The notes under the pieces: generated by a model
Seen by the model: only the letters and a program-made list of their open reading frames with translations
The model's database searches: none
What the model was told of the DNA's origin: nothing
Shown here: in pieces, positions 24,762-37,351 of the stretch
Layout: each line of letters opens with the position of its first letter
Position numbering within the stretch: the stretch's first letter is position 1
Assembly (NCBI GenBank): GCA_933228675.1
Contig: OW121742.1
Coordinates: 105,974,940 to 106,038,939, forward strand
Source: Stomorhina lunata
Taxonomy: Eukaryota; Arthropoda; Insecta; Diptera; Rhiniidae
Length of the DNA: 64,000 nucleotides
Direction: 5' to 3'
Program-made: the position numbers and the translations under genes

Positions 24762-26520
24762 ATAATCCCCATTTCCCTTAAAGTAACAACAACACAATAG
24801 AAATTTCTATATTTTTGAGGTTAGTTTTATATGTATAAGTTTTTCTATATAGATTTTTTGAGGTTAGGATTATTTTTTTAGATTTTTATTCTTTATTTTT
24901 TTATAAAGTTTTTTTGTATATAATTTTTCTTCTTTTTCGTTTTTTCTAGAATTTAAGTTTACCAGAAAAGTTTATGAAAAAAAACTTTAAAAAACATTAA
25001 CATATACATACAAGTTGTATGATACAACAAAAGATACGTATACATTGCCAGTTGTTCTAAATTGAGGCATCCTTTCCAAAACTAGTAAATGTGGGTACAT
25101 TGGTGACAGCATAAAATATTTTTCATATTCAAAAGATAGTATGTACTCTTATGTCCATATATTGTCCTATTGATGATAACCAGAGCTAAGGATAAACTGT
25201 TGGTGTCCCAACCATTGGCAACCTTATAGAAATGAGAAGTATTACTATGTTTGGGGATGGTGCTGCCATTTAGAACTTCTGGCCTTTATATATATTTATT
25301 AATATCTCTGTTTCCATGCCAGAAAGTCAAGGAACAATTTTAAAACTCCTGAAAGCCTTTAATTCCTGTTGTCATTCTTAATACTTTGCAATTATCAGGA
25401 ATTTTATAATGCGATTATTGCTATTCAATATTTCGTTTTGGTTTACATCTCCATTCGAATTGATCTTTTCCGTTTTAAGTTTGGTTCGATATAATAAACA
25501 AAATCTTTTACAGTATGTAAGTTTGTTTTCACACCACGGAAGCTGGAAAAAAAACATTACTAAGGGATCAGCCAGCTCATTTAGGACCGCGACAATATAT
25601 GAATTTATATCTAATCTCCTTCTGCACTCCAGGTCTCTTCCTGCCATGAAATTGAGAATACATCGGCAATCGGTGCGAACGTTACCTATTTAATATAAAA
25701 ATTATAACATTTGGTGAACGGAACTGATGTGTTGGAGTCTTTATAATATCTTGCGAACTTCTAAAAGCTTTCTGCTAAAAGCCGTTCCTATAGGGCTTTT
25801 GTTGGAATTATTTGCCTCCTTGTGAAAACCACTTATTCAGTCTCATTTGGGTTTTTAGTGTCCAGCGCAAGAAGACGGGTTTCACTGGTGGAGTATTTTA
25901 TCTCCCCTTTTTAGGAATTACAAAAACGCATAAACAAACATACATTTAAAGAGCACGTGTGTGAGCCTTAGCTTTCTCTTATTGAATGATCGTCGCCATT
26001 AGATGTTTTCGAATTGCAGTAACGGGACTTTTCAAAACGACCATACGGTAAATCATATGGAAGTGCAACATCTTTATATGTATTATAGAGTCTTTGATCA
26101 AACGCTTGCGGTTGATTGTGAGCAAATGCGGAAATCTTTCTCATAAAACTGAAGCCCCTTAACAATGTGGGATTCCTATGGAGTCCAAAATCTCTCTCAC
26201 TTTTAATCTCCGATCGGCTTGAACTATTTTCTTCTCAAACTCCGAGGTTTTCTGTTATAAACGACTGTCAAAAACGAACTAAATGACGCAGCTTGTTTAG
26301 AATTAGACAGGATTCATATAAAACTTTTGTGAAAAGTAAACTCAAAGCTGCTTGTGAGGCATTACTTGTCCGTATCTTAGGGCCTTGTAATATTGAAAAG
26401 AGCTGTTACGAAACTAAGACTACTAGACATTAGAAAGACTTGAGTTTAATGGCTCGATTGTGTAACTCAACTTAAATTGTGTTGCCAATTGCCATAATGG
26501 CATTACGTATGTTAAGCGCT
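24762..26520. other. PCIF1 3' UTR and following intergenic DNA
   Basis: AT-rich T-run DNA follows the stop at 24761; no single clear poly(A) site was chosen. From about 25.0 kb the composition becomes more mixed, as in decayed transposons, but open frames at 25378-25693 and 25968-26165 overlap on both strands and match no family known to me. Confidence 0.4.
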
Positions 26521-26524
26521 GACT

Positions 26525-27050
26525 GTAAGCCGTAAAGTTCTAAGACGGACACCATAATACTCAACATTTCCGCAATTCCGGTAATTTAAGAAAACAGCAA
26601 CTTCTTAAAGCTCGCCCATTAAATGATACTGCTTCCCCCGAAGGAAAATCGATTTCAAATCCTGAAATAAGATAAGTTGGCAGTGACAATTTTCGATAAC
26701 TTTTAGCAACTGACATGGATTGCCATACGCAATACACCTTTTTTTGCTGGTTGTGTTGCCAGTAGACGAATTAAGTAAAATTCTAAGACGGAGACCATAA
26801 TACTTAAAATTTAGTGGGGCGGTTTGCTTAAAAAAATCTGCGATTCCGGTAATTGATTTTGCTGTCTTCTTGAAACTCATCCTTTGGAGGATATTGCTTC
26901 CCCCGAATGAAAATCGACTTAAAATCCAGATGTAAGATAAGTTGCCAGCCACAATTTTCGATAACTTGTTGCAACTGACGCGGGTTGCCACAAGCAATAC
27001 AACTTTTTTACAGGTTGTGTAGACGAAGCAACTAAAATTCAGTTGCAATA
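26525..27050. repeat. About 245-bp tandem duplication of unidentified sequence
   Basis: Two diverged copies (about 26530-26770 and 26771-27020) share ttctaagacgga, ccataatact, tgcttcccccga, aaaatcga and acaattttcgataactt in the same order. The minus-strand frame of 147 codons that spans both is a by-product of the duplication. Confidence 0.65.
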
Positions 27051-27219
27051 CACAATCGAACCATAAATCTGTGCTCTTTGGAACTACTTCTGATTGGCAA
27101 TGGAATTACAAAACTTCCATTAAATTTGCGGCCCTTCTGAAATGATCATACGGACCATAGAGTGCGATCATATGTTCTACTAAGCAACAAATAAATAGAA
27201 AAAATAGCAAAAAAAAATG

Positions 27220-27305
27220 TATAATGACATTTCTTATACGAAGATGACGTCTTTTAAATGTACCTTGACGTCTCTTAAATGTACTTGACAGTCTAGTTGT
27301 GGCTT
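27220..27305 (+). repeat. TGACGTC-bearing repeat, copy 1
   Basis: Contains two successive gacgtct(c/t)ttaaatgtac phrases followed by ttgacagt. The reverse complement of the same pair occurs at 32062-32115, so the two face each other across PEX14. Confidence 0.6.
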
Positions 27306-29030
27306 ATGATACGGACCTCCAGGGGTCCACAGACCACCACTTAAGAACCTATATCCTAGGATATATCTAAATTTCAATGTTCATACAACTTTTTGGCACA
27401 GAAACAGAGTAACTCTTTGTAAGAGCATAAAGTTAAATTTGACTTTTGAAATTATTCGGTTAAACCGAGATAAAATAATTCTAAATCTTCCTTAAATGAA
27501 GGAAAGAATTTCAAATACAAATTTAATTTAATATAATTCAAATAATATAAGGACAAAGTTAAACAAACATAAGATTTCGTGGCAATTTTTAATGCTTTAA
27601 GTTTATTTCATTAATATTATTATATATATATATTCCCCTCCCCACTTTTTTTTGAATAATATTTATAAAAAAAAAAAAACTTTATAAATTTAATTTATAT
27701 AAAAATATATTTAAACAAAACAAACACAATTAAATGTAGGCAAAAACAAAACACAAGAAAATAACTTAAAATATTATTAAAACAAAAGCTCATTTTGAAT
27801 GTACAAAAATCTAACAGAAAACTTAAAAATTTTAACACTAAAAAAGACCCGCCCCTGAATTATTAGGAAAATATTAAAAAAAAGTACATCTTAAAATTCT
27901 GAAAATCCATTTAACTACAAACTTTAATAAAGAAGAAAATATGAATTAAAATTAAATAAAACAGTTAATTCTCATTAAAAAATTTTTTCAACAATTTCAA
28001 ATAACAAATTGAGGTTATGTACTCAAAAACAATTTAGAGGTTAGACCTCTAAAACAATTGAGGTTAAACAAGTTGTTATTTTAAATTGTTAAAAGATTAT
28101 GCAAATTTTAAGGTAATTTAAAAAGTAAAAAACAGATTTTATTAGACAAATTGTATAAATTAAATTAAAATGATAACAAAAGTAGAAATTCATACATTAG
28201 CAACATAAATTTATAATTAAGTCGTCCCCATAATCCTTCACATAAACTAAAAAAACAACTTTCATTCATTAAGCTTCCAAAAGCTTTTAGCAAATTATCA
28301 TAAACAGAAAAACAAGAAATATTGAAAATATTAAAAAGTTATCATACCTATATCAAGCGACTACATACATCAATTAATAAATAGTTATCACCAAGACACA
28401 ATATGAAATTAATTATTACAAATAACTTTTTAAAATAATAATAATCATAAAATAAAACACCATATTCCTAATAAATCTTTAACATAATTATAAATAGTGA
28501 AAAAAAAGGAATTTTGAATTTATTATCAATGTTATTGGCATACATTCAACACCTTTTTAACACCTACCAAATTATCTTTCATCTAGCAATAAAATTGTTT
28601 AAAAAAATATTAATATATTTTTTGTTTGTCTAATGAACTTGTTGGACTTTTTATTTATTTGTTTAAATTTATGTTTTTTTTAATTTAACTTCTTAAATTT
28701 TTTATAATTTTAACTTAAAACCTTTATTACCCTCCAAAACCCCAAAAACCATTAACATTTTAGACCAAATTTTAGCAAAAATTTTTGAATATTTAAAACA
28801 AATCACAAAAACCAACTGTTGAAGACCCTTTATTGATAAAAAAAAATTAAAACTATGTATTTGTTAAAATCATTAAAATAAACAAAAAAATAAATAAAAA
28901 ACAAAAAAATCATATGAATCAATTATTTGATCTTATAAAACTATATATTAAAAAAATAAAACAAAATAAAAGGTGTAGCTCTAATCGAAATATTTAACTT
29001 AGGATTTTTAATTACTTTTTACAACGACAA
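27306..29030. other. Extremely AT-rich intergenic stretch
   Basis: Almost pure A/T with no reading frame of interest. It could contain part of a long PCIF1 3' UTR, but nothing proves it. Confidence 0.4.
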
Positions 29031-29035
29031 TTGCT

Positions 29036-29373
<338 letters not shown>

Positions 29374-29559
29374 GCTAGGTCGAACAAATTTGTCAAAAAT
29401 ATTCCTCATTCCTAGACTTAATTTTTTGGCATAGAAAAAGAACACTTTAAGAACTGGGGACCAAGCCATTAATCTTTACAGATATCTCTCAAATGGATAT
29501 AGGCAATTTTACGGATATTTTTTCTTAATGAGCAAAACATTACGAAATCGCTCGCGGAT

Positions 29560-29918
29560 GAATGTAGTGTCATTCAGGCATCGATCTTCTTAGATATCGG
29601 CAAGTGTGCAGCTGTTTTTCTAAACCAATTTTGACGAATTTCAATAGCCATGGTCCCACTATAAAAAAAGATGATCTGTGCCATTATTTCATCAAATTAT
29701 CTTTAGAATTGCGACCTACACTTTGATTACATGGTTTACATGTGGGTCCAACCAGCCAGACGGACGTAAGGACTGGCATCGCTAAATCGACTCAGAAAGT
29801 GATTCTAAGCCTATTGGTGTACTAAAAGGTGGGTCTAAGACAAATATTTCTATGCGTTATATATGTACATCAGCACAAACTTATAATAGCCTTTCCACCT
29901 ATTGTGGTGAAGGGTATA
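29560..29918 (-). repeat. Dispersed repeat family A, copy 3 (reverse)
   Basis: The reverse complement of this segment starts tataccctt and contains agacccaccttttagt, tcactttctgagtcgattta and the ccgtctggctgg region shared with the copies at 59.6 and 63.3 kb. Confidence 0.7.
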
Positions 29919-30023
29919 TATAAATAGTTTTGAAAACCTCAACTTAATTCCGCTGTGTTTTAGAAAACGTTTTCGCGTTCATGTTTTATTTCATACTAGC
30001 TCTACTATGTGCCTGTTCCTAAG

Positions 30024-30082
30024 CCACCAACTAAAATAAATTTGAAGGAAAGACATTGCATAGATATCAAATTAATTTTATT
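30024..30082 (+). repeat. Dispersed repeat B, copy 2
   Basis: Shares aataaatttgaaggaaag with the copy at 15909-15965. The following 200 bp contains an open frame of 61 codons with no recognised relatives. Confidence 0.6.
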
Positions 30083-30894
30083 GATTTTGTCCGATCAAGA
30101 TTTTGATTAATTTTCAGTGGCGCCATCTGACGAAAATTAGTCGCAGCAAAAGAGCAGAACACTTCAATTCCACTTTTCAAACCACTTTGACGACATTTAG
30201 AACACAAACTCGGCGAAAGTTTTACTTTAATTTCATTCCACTTTTGGAGACTCTAGCCTTTTTCTCTTTATTTATTCTCTACTATTGAAGGTTCACAATA
30301 GGCCCCTAGGGTCTCCGAGTGAAGGTGTCCTAATTTTCCATAAAATCTTATTTATCATAATCAAAACAACAATTTACATTTTTTACTTAATAATTTATTT
30401 CCATTTTCAAGTTAATAAGCCAATATTTTAGAACAAAATATTCGAAAAAGCAAAATGAAATAAATAGAAAAATAAACTCAACTAAACTACACCAAATTAA
30501 CGAATAAGGGTTAAACTAGATTTTAATGGCTACAAAGATTATTAAACAATGAAAGAAAGATGATTATTACAACATAAAATTGTAATCCTCGAAATTTGAT
30601 ACTAAATAAATACAAAAACTAACACAAAGGCATTAAAAATGATTAGATTAACAGAAATAAAAAATAATATAACTATTATTCAGCAGGGTAGTAAGAAGAG
30701 TCTCCGAGTGCTTAAAGAATTAACACAAAATCTTATCAGTTGACTTAGAACACACCAAACAAAATTGTGGAGGCACAAAGCAAACAGAGGAGTGGTAAGC
30801 ATTGTGACATATTCTCTCTACTATTTGTTTAATTTTTCATTTATGACTTAATAAATGTATTCATTTTAATTTTAAGGTAAGACAGATAAAGCTT

Positions 30895-31899
30895 TTACAT
30901 AATTTCTAAACTGGAATCACTGTTTTTGGTAACGACCTCTGTTTCGGAGGAGCCCGAACCAGAGCCGGTGTCATGGACTATCTCATTATCATCAGATTGA
31001 CTATTTCGTAGAATACGATGGGGCGATGATGAGGACAATTGCCAAGCGGGTATTGAGGGTGCACCCACAGAGGCTGTTAAGGGAGAAGGGAATTGTTTGC
31101 GATTTAAAAGTAAACCCTTAATAGCCTCTAGATCACCTTTGAATTGATTAAATTCACGCATAAATTGCTGGGTTTGATCACGTTGTTCACGGGCCAAGCT
31201 TTCCTTGACCTGAGTCAGTTCGGTCTTTACTTCTGTCAAGCGCGTATCGACCTTTTTGTCCATATCCGCCAAAGTCTCATCAACAGATTTCTTCTTTTTG
31301 CCTCCAAATAAAAAGGTTTGCAAGAATTTCTAAAATGTAGATAACAAAAAGTAGGAATCTTTGTTAATTATTTCAATAACCAACCTTCCAAAACATATAC
31401 ATGGCATAAACAACTCCGCTAAACAAGGCCATGGAATGTAAAACTTCCCTTAGACGACCAAAAACTGTAGGCTTAGCTGGCTGCAAGGCCAACTGTGTAC
31501 GTGAGGCATTAATGCCCATATTAATGACTGTAGGCGCATTGGGATCCTGACTAAAAACACCTGCTCTCTCACAGGCCAACTGTATTTCGGTTGGTGTAAG
31601 ACCTTTGGACCTTAGAAACTGCTGTTTTTGCATGAGAGTTGTATGGCGTACTTTTGCATTATTAAGAAAATTAATAGCAGTTGTTATCTAGAACGAAATC
31701 AAATCTCTAAAATAAACATTTCTTATCGAATGATCTCTCTACATCCACTTACCAAAGCTTCACGTGGCGCTGGTTCATCTTGCGTCATGTGCAAAGCTAA
31801 CTGTCCTTCCGAACCCAAGACTTTGTTGTCCATATTGTGTTGTATTTCTGTTGTTGTTATATTTACCGTATCACCGGTATCGGTATTGGTCGTTGACAT
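30895..31899 (-). CDS. PEX14: PEX14-like peroxisomal membrane docking protein
   Basis: Three exons on the minus strand (31899-31753, 31687-31385, 31329-30895) join to 294 residues; the second donor is a weaker AAG|GTTGGT. Residues 49-93 form the conserved Pex14 N-terminal helical domain (AINFLNNAKVR, FLRSKGLTPTEIQLACERAG), which binds WxxxF motifs of PEX5. A hydrophobic segment lies at about 134-149 (MALFSGVVYAMYMFW). A basic KKKK patch follows, then a coiled coil (about 165-225), then a Ser/Glu-rich acidic tail. In the family, PEX14 with PEX13 forms the docking site for PTS1 cargo import at the peroxisomal membrane. Length is somewhat below that of vertebrate PEX14. The start ATG opens the only frame that splices to the domain. 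Confidence 0.92.
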
Positions 31900-32061
31900 A
31901 CTTAATTCTATGGCTAATTTAATTTTAAATAAATTTAATTTCTAATCTTGAAATGTTTTTGTTACACTAATTCTTTTTTGTTTTTGTGTTAAATTATTTC
32001 GACTTGTTTGATGTTTTTCGACATAAACTAACAACCATAAACTAACAACATAGACTGAGGA

Positions 32062-32115
32062 CGCAACTGTCAAGTACATTTAAGAGACGTCATGGTACAT
32101 TTTAGAGGCGCCATA
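32062..32115 (-). repeat. TGACGTC-bearing repeat, copy 2 (reverse of 27.2 kb copy)
   Basis: Contains actgtcaagtacatttaaga, then gacgtcatggtacatttta. It lies about 160 bp upstream of the PEX14 start codon, so it might also serve as a promoter element. CRE-like TGACGTC cores are visible. Confidence 0.5.
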
Positions 32116-32499
32116 TTGTAATAAGTATTACTGTATTGGTAAAATTATGTTTAAGTGGTATTAGTGCATACTAAAATATCCACCACATACTAAAGCAGAG
32201 TTGCTTGGTATTGTTGATTTTTAAATTTTTATTTTTGAATTTGCACTAGAAATGCAACACTGGTTTAAATGATTTTTAATTCCCCACAAGAAAAAGAAAC
32301 TCAACAATAAAATGTCAATAAATTATTTGTTTATAAAATAAACCAGGGACCGAAAATAATAATTATTCTTGAATTTTCAAAGAAAAAAAGCAATCTATGG
32401 AAATATCGCAGAACTAATTTGAAAACATCATTTTGCATGTTTTCCACTATATTTTCAGAAAATGACATGCTTTTTAAATTTTTGATTCTATTATTTTTC

Positions 32500-32750
32500 T
32501 CAAAAATAATTTTTATTTTACGATTTTTATTTTTTTGTCAAATATATTTGTCAAATTCTGACAAATATTTTTTTTGGCAAAAATATTTGTCAAAAATTGA
32601 TTTTTATTTTATATGTCAAAATATTTGTCAAGGTCTGACAAATATTTTTTTTGGCAAAAATATTTGTCAAGATCTGATTTTTATTTATTTTAAACAGAAA
32701 TAATTGTTATTCTGATTTAAATTTTTTTTGTCAAAAATATTTGTCAAATA
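32500..32750 (+). repeat. Short tandem repeat of tatttgtcaa/tctgacaaat motifs
   Basis: About three copies of an approximately 75-bp unit containing tgacaaatattttttttggc and aaaatatttgtcaa. Each unit can fold because tttgtcaa and ttgacaaa-type words alternate. Confidence 0.6.
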
Positions 32751-32794
32751 AAAAACGCAATAATGAAAATATCAATACAGAATTTAAATATTTC

Positions 32795-33735
32795 CCATAA
32801 TAATGGTAAATTTTAAAAATTTTCAATAAAAATGAAAATTTTGAAAATTTCCCATAAAAACGTAGTATTTGAAATTTTCCCATAAAAATGGGAAATTTTA
32901 AAAATTTCTTGTAAAAAGGGGAAATTTTGAATATTCCTTTTTAAAATGTGAAATTTTGAAAATGGGAAATTATAAAAATTTTCTGTACAAATGGGAAATT
33001 TTGAAAATTTCACCTAAAAAAGAGAAATTTTGAAAATTTCCCATAAAAAAGGGAAATTTTGAAAATTTCCCATAAAAAAGGGAAATTTTGAAAATTTCCC
33101 ATGAAAAAGAGAAATTTTGAAAATTTCCCATAAAAAAGGGAAATTTTGAAAATTTCCCATAAAAAAGGGAAATTTTGAAAATTTCCCATAAAAAAGGGAA
33201 ATTTTGAAAATTTCCCATAAAAAAGGGAAATTTTGAAAATTTCCCATAAAAAAGGGAAATTTTGAAAATTTCCCATAAAAAAGGGAAATTTTGAAAATTT
33301 CCCATAAAAAAGGGAAATTTTGAAAATTTCCCATAAAAAAGGGAAATTTTGAAAATTTCACATAAAAAAGGGAAATTTTGAAAATTTCCCATAAAAATGG
33401 GAAATTTTAAAAATTTTCCATAAAAAAGGGAAATTTTGAAAATTTCCCATAAAATAGGGAAATTTTGAAAATTTCCCGTTATTAGGTGAAATTTTCAAAA
33501 TTTTCCATTTTTATGGGAAATTTTCAAAATTTCCCTTTTTTATGGGAAATTATCAAAATTTCCCTTTTTTATGGCAAATTTTCAAAATTTCCCTTTTTAT
33601 GGGAAATTTTCAAAATTTCCCTTTTTTAGGTGAAATTTTCAAAATTTCCCATTTTTACAGAAAATTTTTATAATTTCCCATTTATATAGGAAATTTTCAA
33701 AATTTCACATTTTAAAAAGGAAATTTGGGGGAAAT
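32795..33735. repeat. 29-bp palindromic-unit array with an orientation switch
   Basis: Units have a measured 29-bp period: a 21-bp perfect inverted repeat (gggaaatttt, g, aaaatttccc) plus an ataaaaaa spacer. From about 32.8 to 33.475 kb the spacers read ataaaaaa. From about 33.49 kb they read ttttttat and the central base is c, so the array reverses orientation near 33480. Units in the middle (33040-33370) are almost identical, and edges are degenerate. Long open frames on the minus strand (FPFLWEIFKISLFYGKF-like repeats) arise from the satellite and are not proteins. Confidence 0.92.
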
Positions 33736-33810
33736 AACCAAAAATTAGCTAAAAAAAATGTCTGAAATCGATCGATTTGAAAACGAAAAATGTCCATCAC
33801 ATACCTGAAT
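33721..33810 (-). repeat. Dispersed repeat C, copy 2 (reverse)
   Basis: Its reverse complement contains ggtatgtgatgga, then aaatcgatcgatttcaga, as in the 14.4 kb copy. It borders the 29-bp palindromic array, which suggests the array expanded inside a transposable element. Confidence 0.55.
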
Positions 33811-34271
33811 ATATTTATTTAATATTATTAAAAAAACAAACAAAATTTCTTTACTTACCCTTTTCAATTACAAATAATTTTTGTTTGTTTACATTTTCAT
33901 TTGACAGTTGTCAAAATGACTATGTTGAATTCACAGTACCTGTATGTGAGTTCACCACCTTAGTTAATTTATTCACCACATTTTTTTGGTGCCTTAGTAG
34001 AACATATGTTCTCAATCTATGTGTTTTATCTATGTTTTTCGAGATCTGCATAAATTTTTGAAAAACAATAAAAATTATGAAGAGGAAAGAGAGAAAAAGA
34101 AATACTATTGGCAAAGAGAACAAAGTTATGGCGTTGCCAACAAGAATGGAAAAGTAAAACAGAGCTGTTAATATTAGTAGGCACTAAAGAAGAAAGTTTT
34201 TTTCAATGACCGTTACATTTAAATTTTAAATGAGTTCATTAAGTTGCTTGGTTGGAAAAGCATATAAAAAC

Positions 34272-34884
34272 CAGAGACCGGAGATCGTTTTATTTTTTAA
34301 ATCCATCAAGTATAAATATCATTGCCGATGAAAATTTATTTTCATTTCGATCGAAAAATAAAAAAGAAGGATTTATATTTGAAATATAAATACTCGTATC
34401 CGTCATGATGAAAATTTTAAATATCTATACGATAAATATCCGAACAGAAAAAGATTTCATTGATTGTTTCATTTTTGAACTTCTGTTTTGACTTTGAAAA
34501 AATAAATTTTTTTTTGAAATTTGAAAATTTTCAACAATGAATGTAATTTCAACAATGAATGTATGAATATGTTTTCAATTAATTGCAATATTTTAGGACA
34601 TTGAAGTTAAACATAATAGGTTTAATGGGAACTATTGGTGGTCTTTTTGATTCGCGTCGTTATTTCTAAAAAAAAAAATAACTTTTAAACGTTTCAAACG
34701 CATTTAGACAACGACCATTTGTTGCCCAAACCCATTTCAATATAAAATTTGCAACAATAATTGAATTTATGGTTATTTAAGCGTCCTAAAGATGCTTTAT
34801 ACCCGGACAAATACAGAAATAAAATTTGATTTTATTCTATCAAAATTTATTTTCATCGGATGAAAAAAGATGAAAATTATACTG
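34272..34884 (+). mobile_element. hAT-like non-autonomous element, copy 1 (interrupted)
   Basis: Starts cagagaccg, like the complete copy at 53550. It shares a long series of blocks with that copy (tataaatatcattgccgatg, tttcatttcgatcga, gataaatatccgaacag). It is cut at about 34884 by the TA-flanked inverted-repeat element that follows. The right end is not recovered. Confidence 0.6.
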
Positions 34885-36238
34885 TAGGGTAGAAGGGGGA
34901 GCACTTTTGTTAACCCCTTAAAGTAACGAAGTTCAAAACCAGCAAAACGAGTCAGACTCGTGATAATCATGTTAAGCACAGAAATTGTACCACGAGTCAG
35001 ACTCGTGGAAGTACGTTAAAGCGCTCTAGGTTTTTTACCGTGAGAGTTATCACCATTTTTTTGTTCTTCATAGGTACCTAGCTAGCTTTAAACTGTGTTG
35101 GTTCAGATTGCCTACGGCTTTTCTTTATGTATCAAATTTGGAAAATAGCAAATTAAGTAAAAGCGGCCAATGTGCCCATCCATGAGGTTTCACAAGAGAG
35201 GATATATATGTATATATGGTATATTTAGGGCTGCCAGAAATTTTTCGTGAAAAGTCGTCATATTTTCCCAAAAAACCGGCAAAAAACGGAATTGTAAAAA
35301 AATATATGATAGGGTAGGAGGAGGACCATTTGCCATAGGGGCGCATTTGCCACCACTAATTTTCTTGAAAACTAACTTATCTTTTTTGATGCTGTAATCG
35401 ATTTTATATTCGTTTATCATTGATATTCTATATCTCAAATTTTGACTGCTGTAGCTTTCATATTTAAAACATCAGCAAACATTAGCATATCCTGAAAAAA
35501 TATTTAGCTACAAGTATTTTTGTAATATTTTCCTTAGTTTTTTGTTATCCTAAGAAATTTTTCATTAGTTTAATAAACAATATAGTATTGACAACAAATA
35601 TTTTAAGTTTTTATCAATAAATCTATTTCTTATGTGAAAATTGTTCTTTACATCTAAGGACTCTACCTGGGGCACATTTGCCATACATATATAACAGCTA
35701 AAGCTACTCGTCGACATTTTTTTGAGCCCGACATTAGTATTATCCCTAAAAAGAATATCGTATTTTGGTTGCGAGGTCCAATCCATCTTCCATCTTAACA
35801 CTTTTTTTTAATGTTGATATGTCACAGTACAATGTTAACAGAGGCCCAATAGTTTAAATTTTGATCTCTGAATTTTTTACTGTTTTGTTTAATTTATCAA
35901 TGTGAAATGAACTTGAATTAATTTTTTGGTTTTTTTGTTTTGTATATTAAAGTTTTATAGAAATAAAAGTTTACTTTATTATAACAATTTTTTTACTTCT
36001 TTTTTGTACCCAACTTATTGGCAAATGTGCCCCATGGATGGAGCACATTGGCCACTTTTAGTTAATTTGCTATTTTTAAATTTAATACACAAAGAAAAGC
36101 TGTAGGCAATCTGAACCAACACAGTTTAAAGCTAACATATATAGGTACCTATGAAGAACAAAAAAATTGTGATAACTCTCCGATAAGAAACCTAGAGCAC
36201 TTTAAAAAAAAGTGGCAAATGCTCCCCCTTCTACCCTA
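34885..36238. mobile_element. TA-flanked element with long terminal inverted repeats
   Basis: TA followed by gggtagaagggggagca at the left (34885-34903) is matched by the exact reverse complement plus TA at the right (to 36238). The inverted arms continue for about 200 bp (left to about 35188, right from about 36029) and include ttggttcagattgcctac and ggccaatgtgcc on the left with their complements on the right. TA target duplication suggests the Tc1/mariner superfamily. No transposase is present, so it is non-autonomous. Confidence 0.75.
34910..35019. mobile_element. Nested TTAA-flanked miniature element
   Basis: Inside the left arm of the TA element, TTAA at 34910-34913 and at 35016-35019 bracket a 102-bp insert that is absent from the right arm, where the same sequence is continuous. 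TTAA duplication is the piggyBac signature. The insert holds two palindromes, acgagtcagactcgt and ccacgagtcagactcgtgg. Confidence 0.7.
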
Positions 36239-36259
36239 AATATTAAAAAAATGTTCATT

Positions 36260-36730
36260 ACAAATGTTTTTATAGCACAAACTTTTATTGAAAATTTTTC
36301 TATAGAACAAATTTTTTATTAATTTTTTTCTGAAAGAAAAAAATCACATTGAAAATTTCTCTATACAAAAAATTTAACATCAAAAATTCTTCTATACAAA
36401 AAACTTTATATGGAAAATTTTTCTATGCAAAAAGTTTTATATGAAAAATTTATACATACATTTATGTTAAAAATTTTTGTATACGAAAAATATAGAATAT
36501 ATGGAAAATTTTCTATACAAAAAAATTTTATGTAGAAAATTTTTCTTTACAAAAAATTTTATATGGAAAATTTTTCTATTCAAAAAAATTATATATAATA
36601 AAATCTTCTTTGCAAAAAAATGTAGGGAAATTTTCGATAGAAAAAAATTTTAAACGAAAAATTTCACTACAGAAAAAAATTTAAATACAAAATTTGTCTA
36701 AAGAAAAAAACGTATATTGAAAGTTTTTCG
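36260..36730 (+). repeat. Degenerate ttttctatacaaaa repeats
   Basis: Irregular repeats of gaaaatttttctatacaaaa-like words with a period of about 30 bp, resembling an aged version of the 29-bp satellite at 4-6 kb. Confidence 0.55.
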
Positions 36731-36879
36731 GCGAAAACAATTTTAAATCATAAATTTTTATTTCGTTCCTAAATTTTGAACCTCTAAATTCCAATATATC
36801 AAAAAATATATAGTTTTTAATCTCCGATTTGTCATATATGTTAAAAAATTAAAACTTTGAAGTGAATTAAATTTTCGAT

Positions 36880-37175
36880 ATTATCTTAAAAATTGCCAAT
36901 TTTCTAGCCAAAACGTGCATATAGATTGTGATGATCCGCTGTTTTTCTAAATTTGACATTCTAATCCTACAAATGGATGAAAATACTCCGGGAAGAAAAG
37001 TATTCGATAGTGATCCCGACGGAACTTGCTGAAAATGACGTTCAAAACTTCGGTAGAAGAACCAAGTAGAAGAAAATCTTTCAATACTTGGCCCACAAAA
37101 TTCAAGAGAATATGCGCACAAGTTAGAGAAGCATAGAATTTCAAAATTTTCGACCTGTAATACCCCAATGTGCAG
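36880..37175 (+). pseudogene. Non-LTR retrotransposon 3' coding remnant upstream of CtIP
   Basis: The plus strand around 36970-37070 reads MDENTPGRKVFDSDPDGT with stops. This matches the MDESTSARKVFDDDPEVTRR segment at 58336-58395 and continues with similar downstream DNA (accaagtagaagaaaatctt). It is a dead tail of that family, ending about 180 bp before the CtIP start codon. Confidence 0.65.
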
Positions 37176-37351
37176 TAAGGTTCGCATAAGTGCTTTTCTG
37201 TTTAAATGAGCGTTTTTCCATTCACTCAGATTTAAGCGATTTACTTTTTAGAAGTTGGCAATCGTGCTTTTCTTTTTTGTGCAAACAAAACAAATTTATT
37301 TCCAAACAATTATGTCTTTTTGTAAATTAAATAATATAAACATTTAAATCT

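Noticed and set aside
26605..27048. 147-codon minus-strand frame
   Set aside because: It spans two diverged tandem copies and shows no family similarity; it is best explained by the duplication.
32970..33392. 140-codon minus-strand frame with FPFLWEIFKISLFYGKF repeats
   Set aside because: It is open in three frames only because the 29-bp array lacks stops, and period 29 cycles through all frames.
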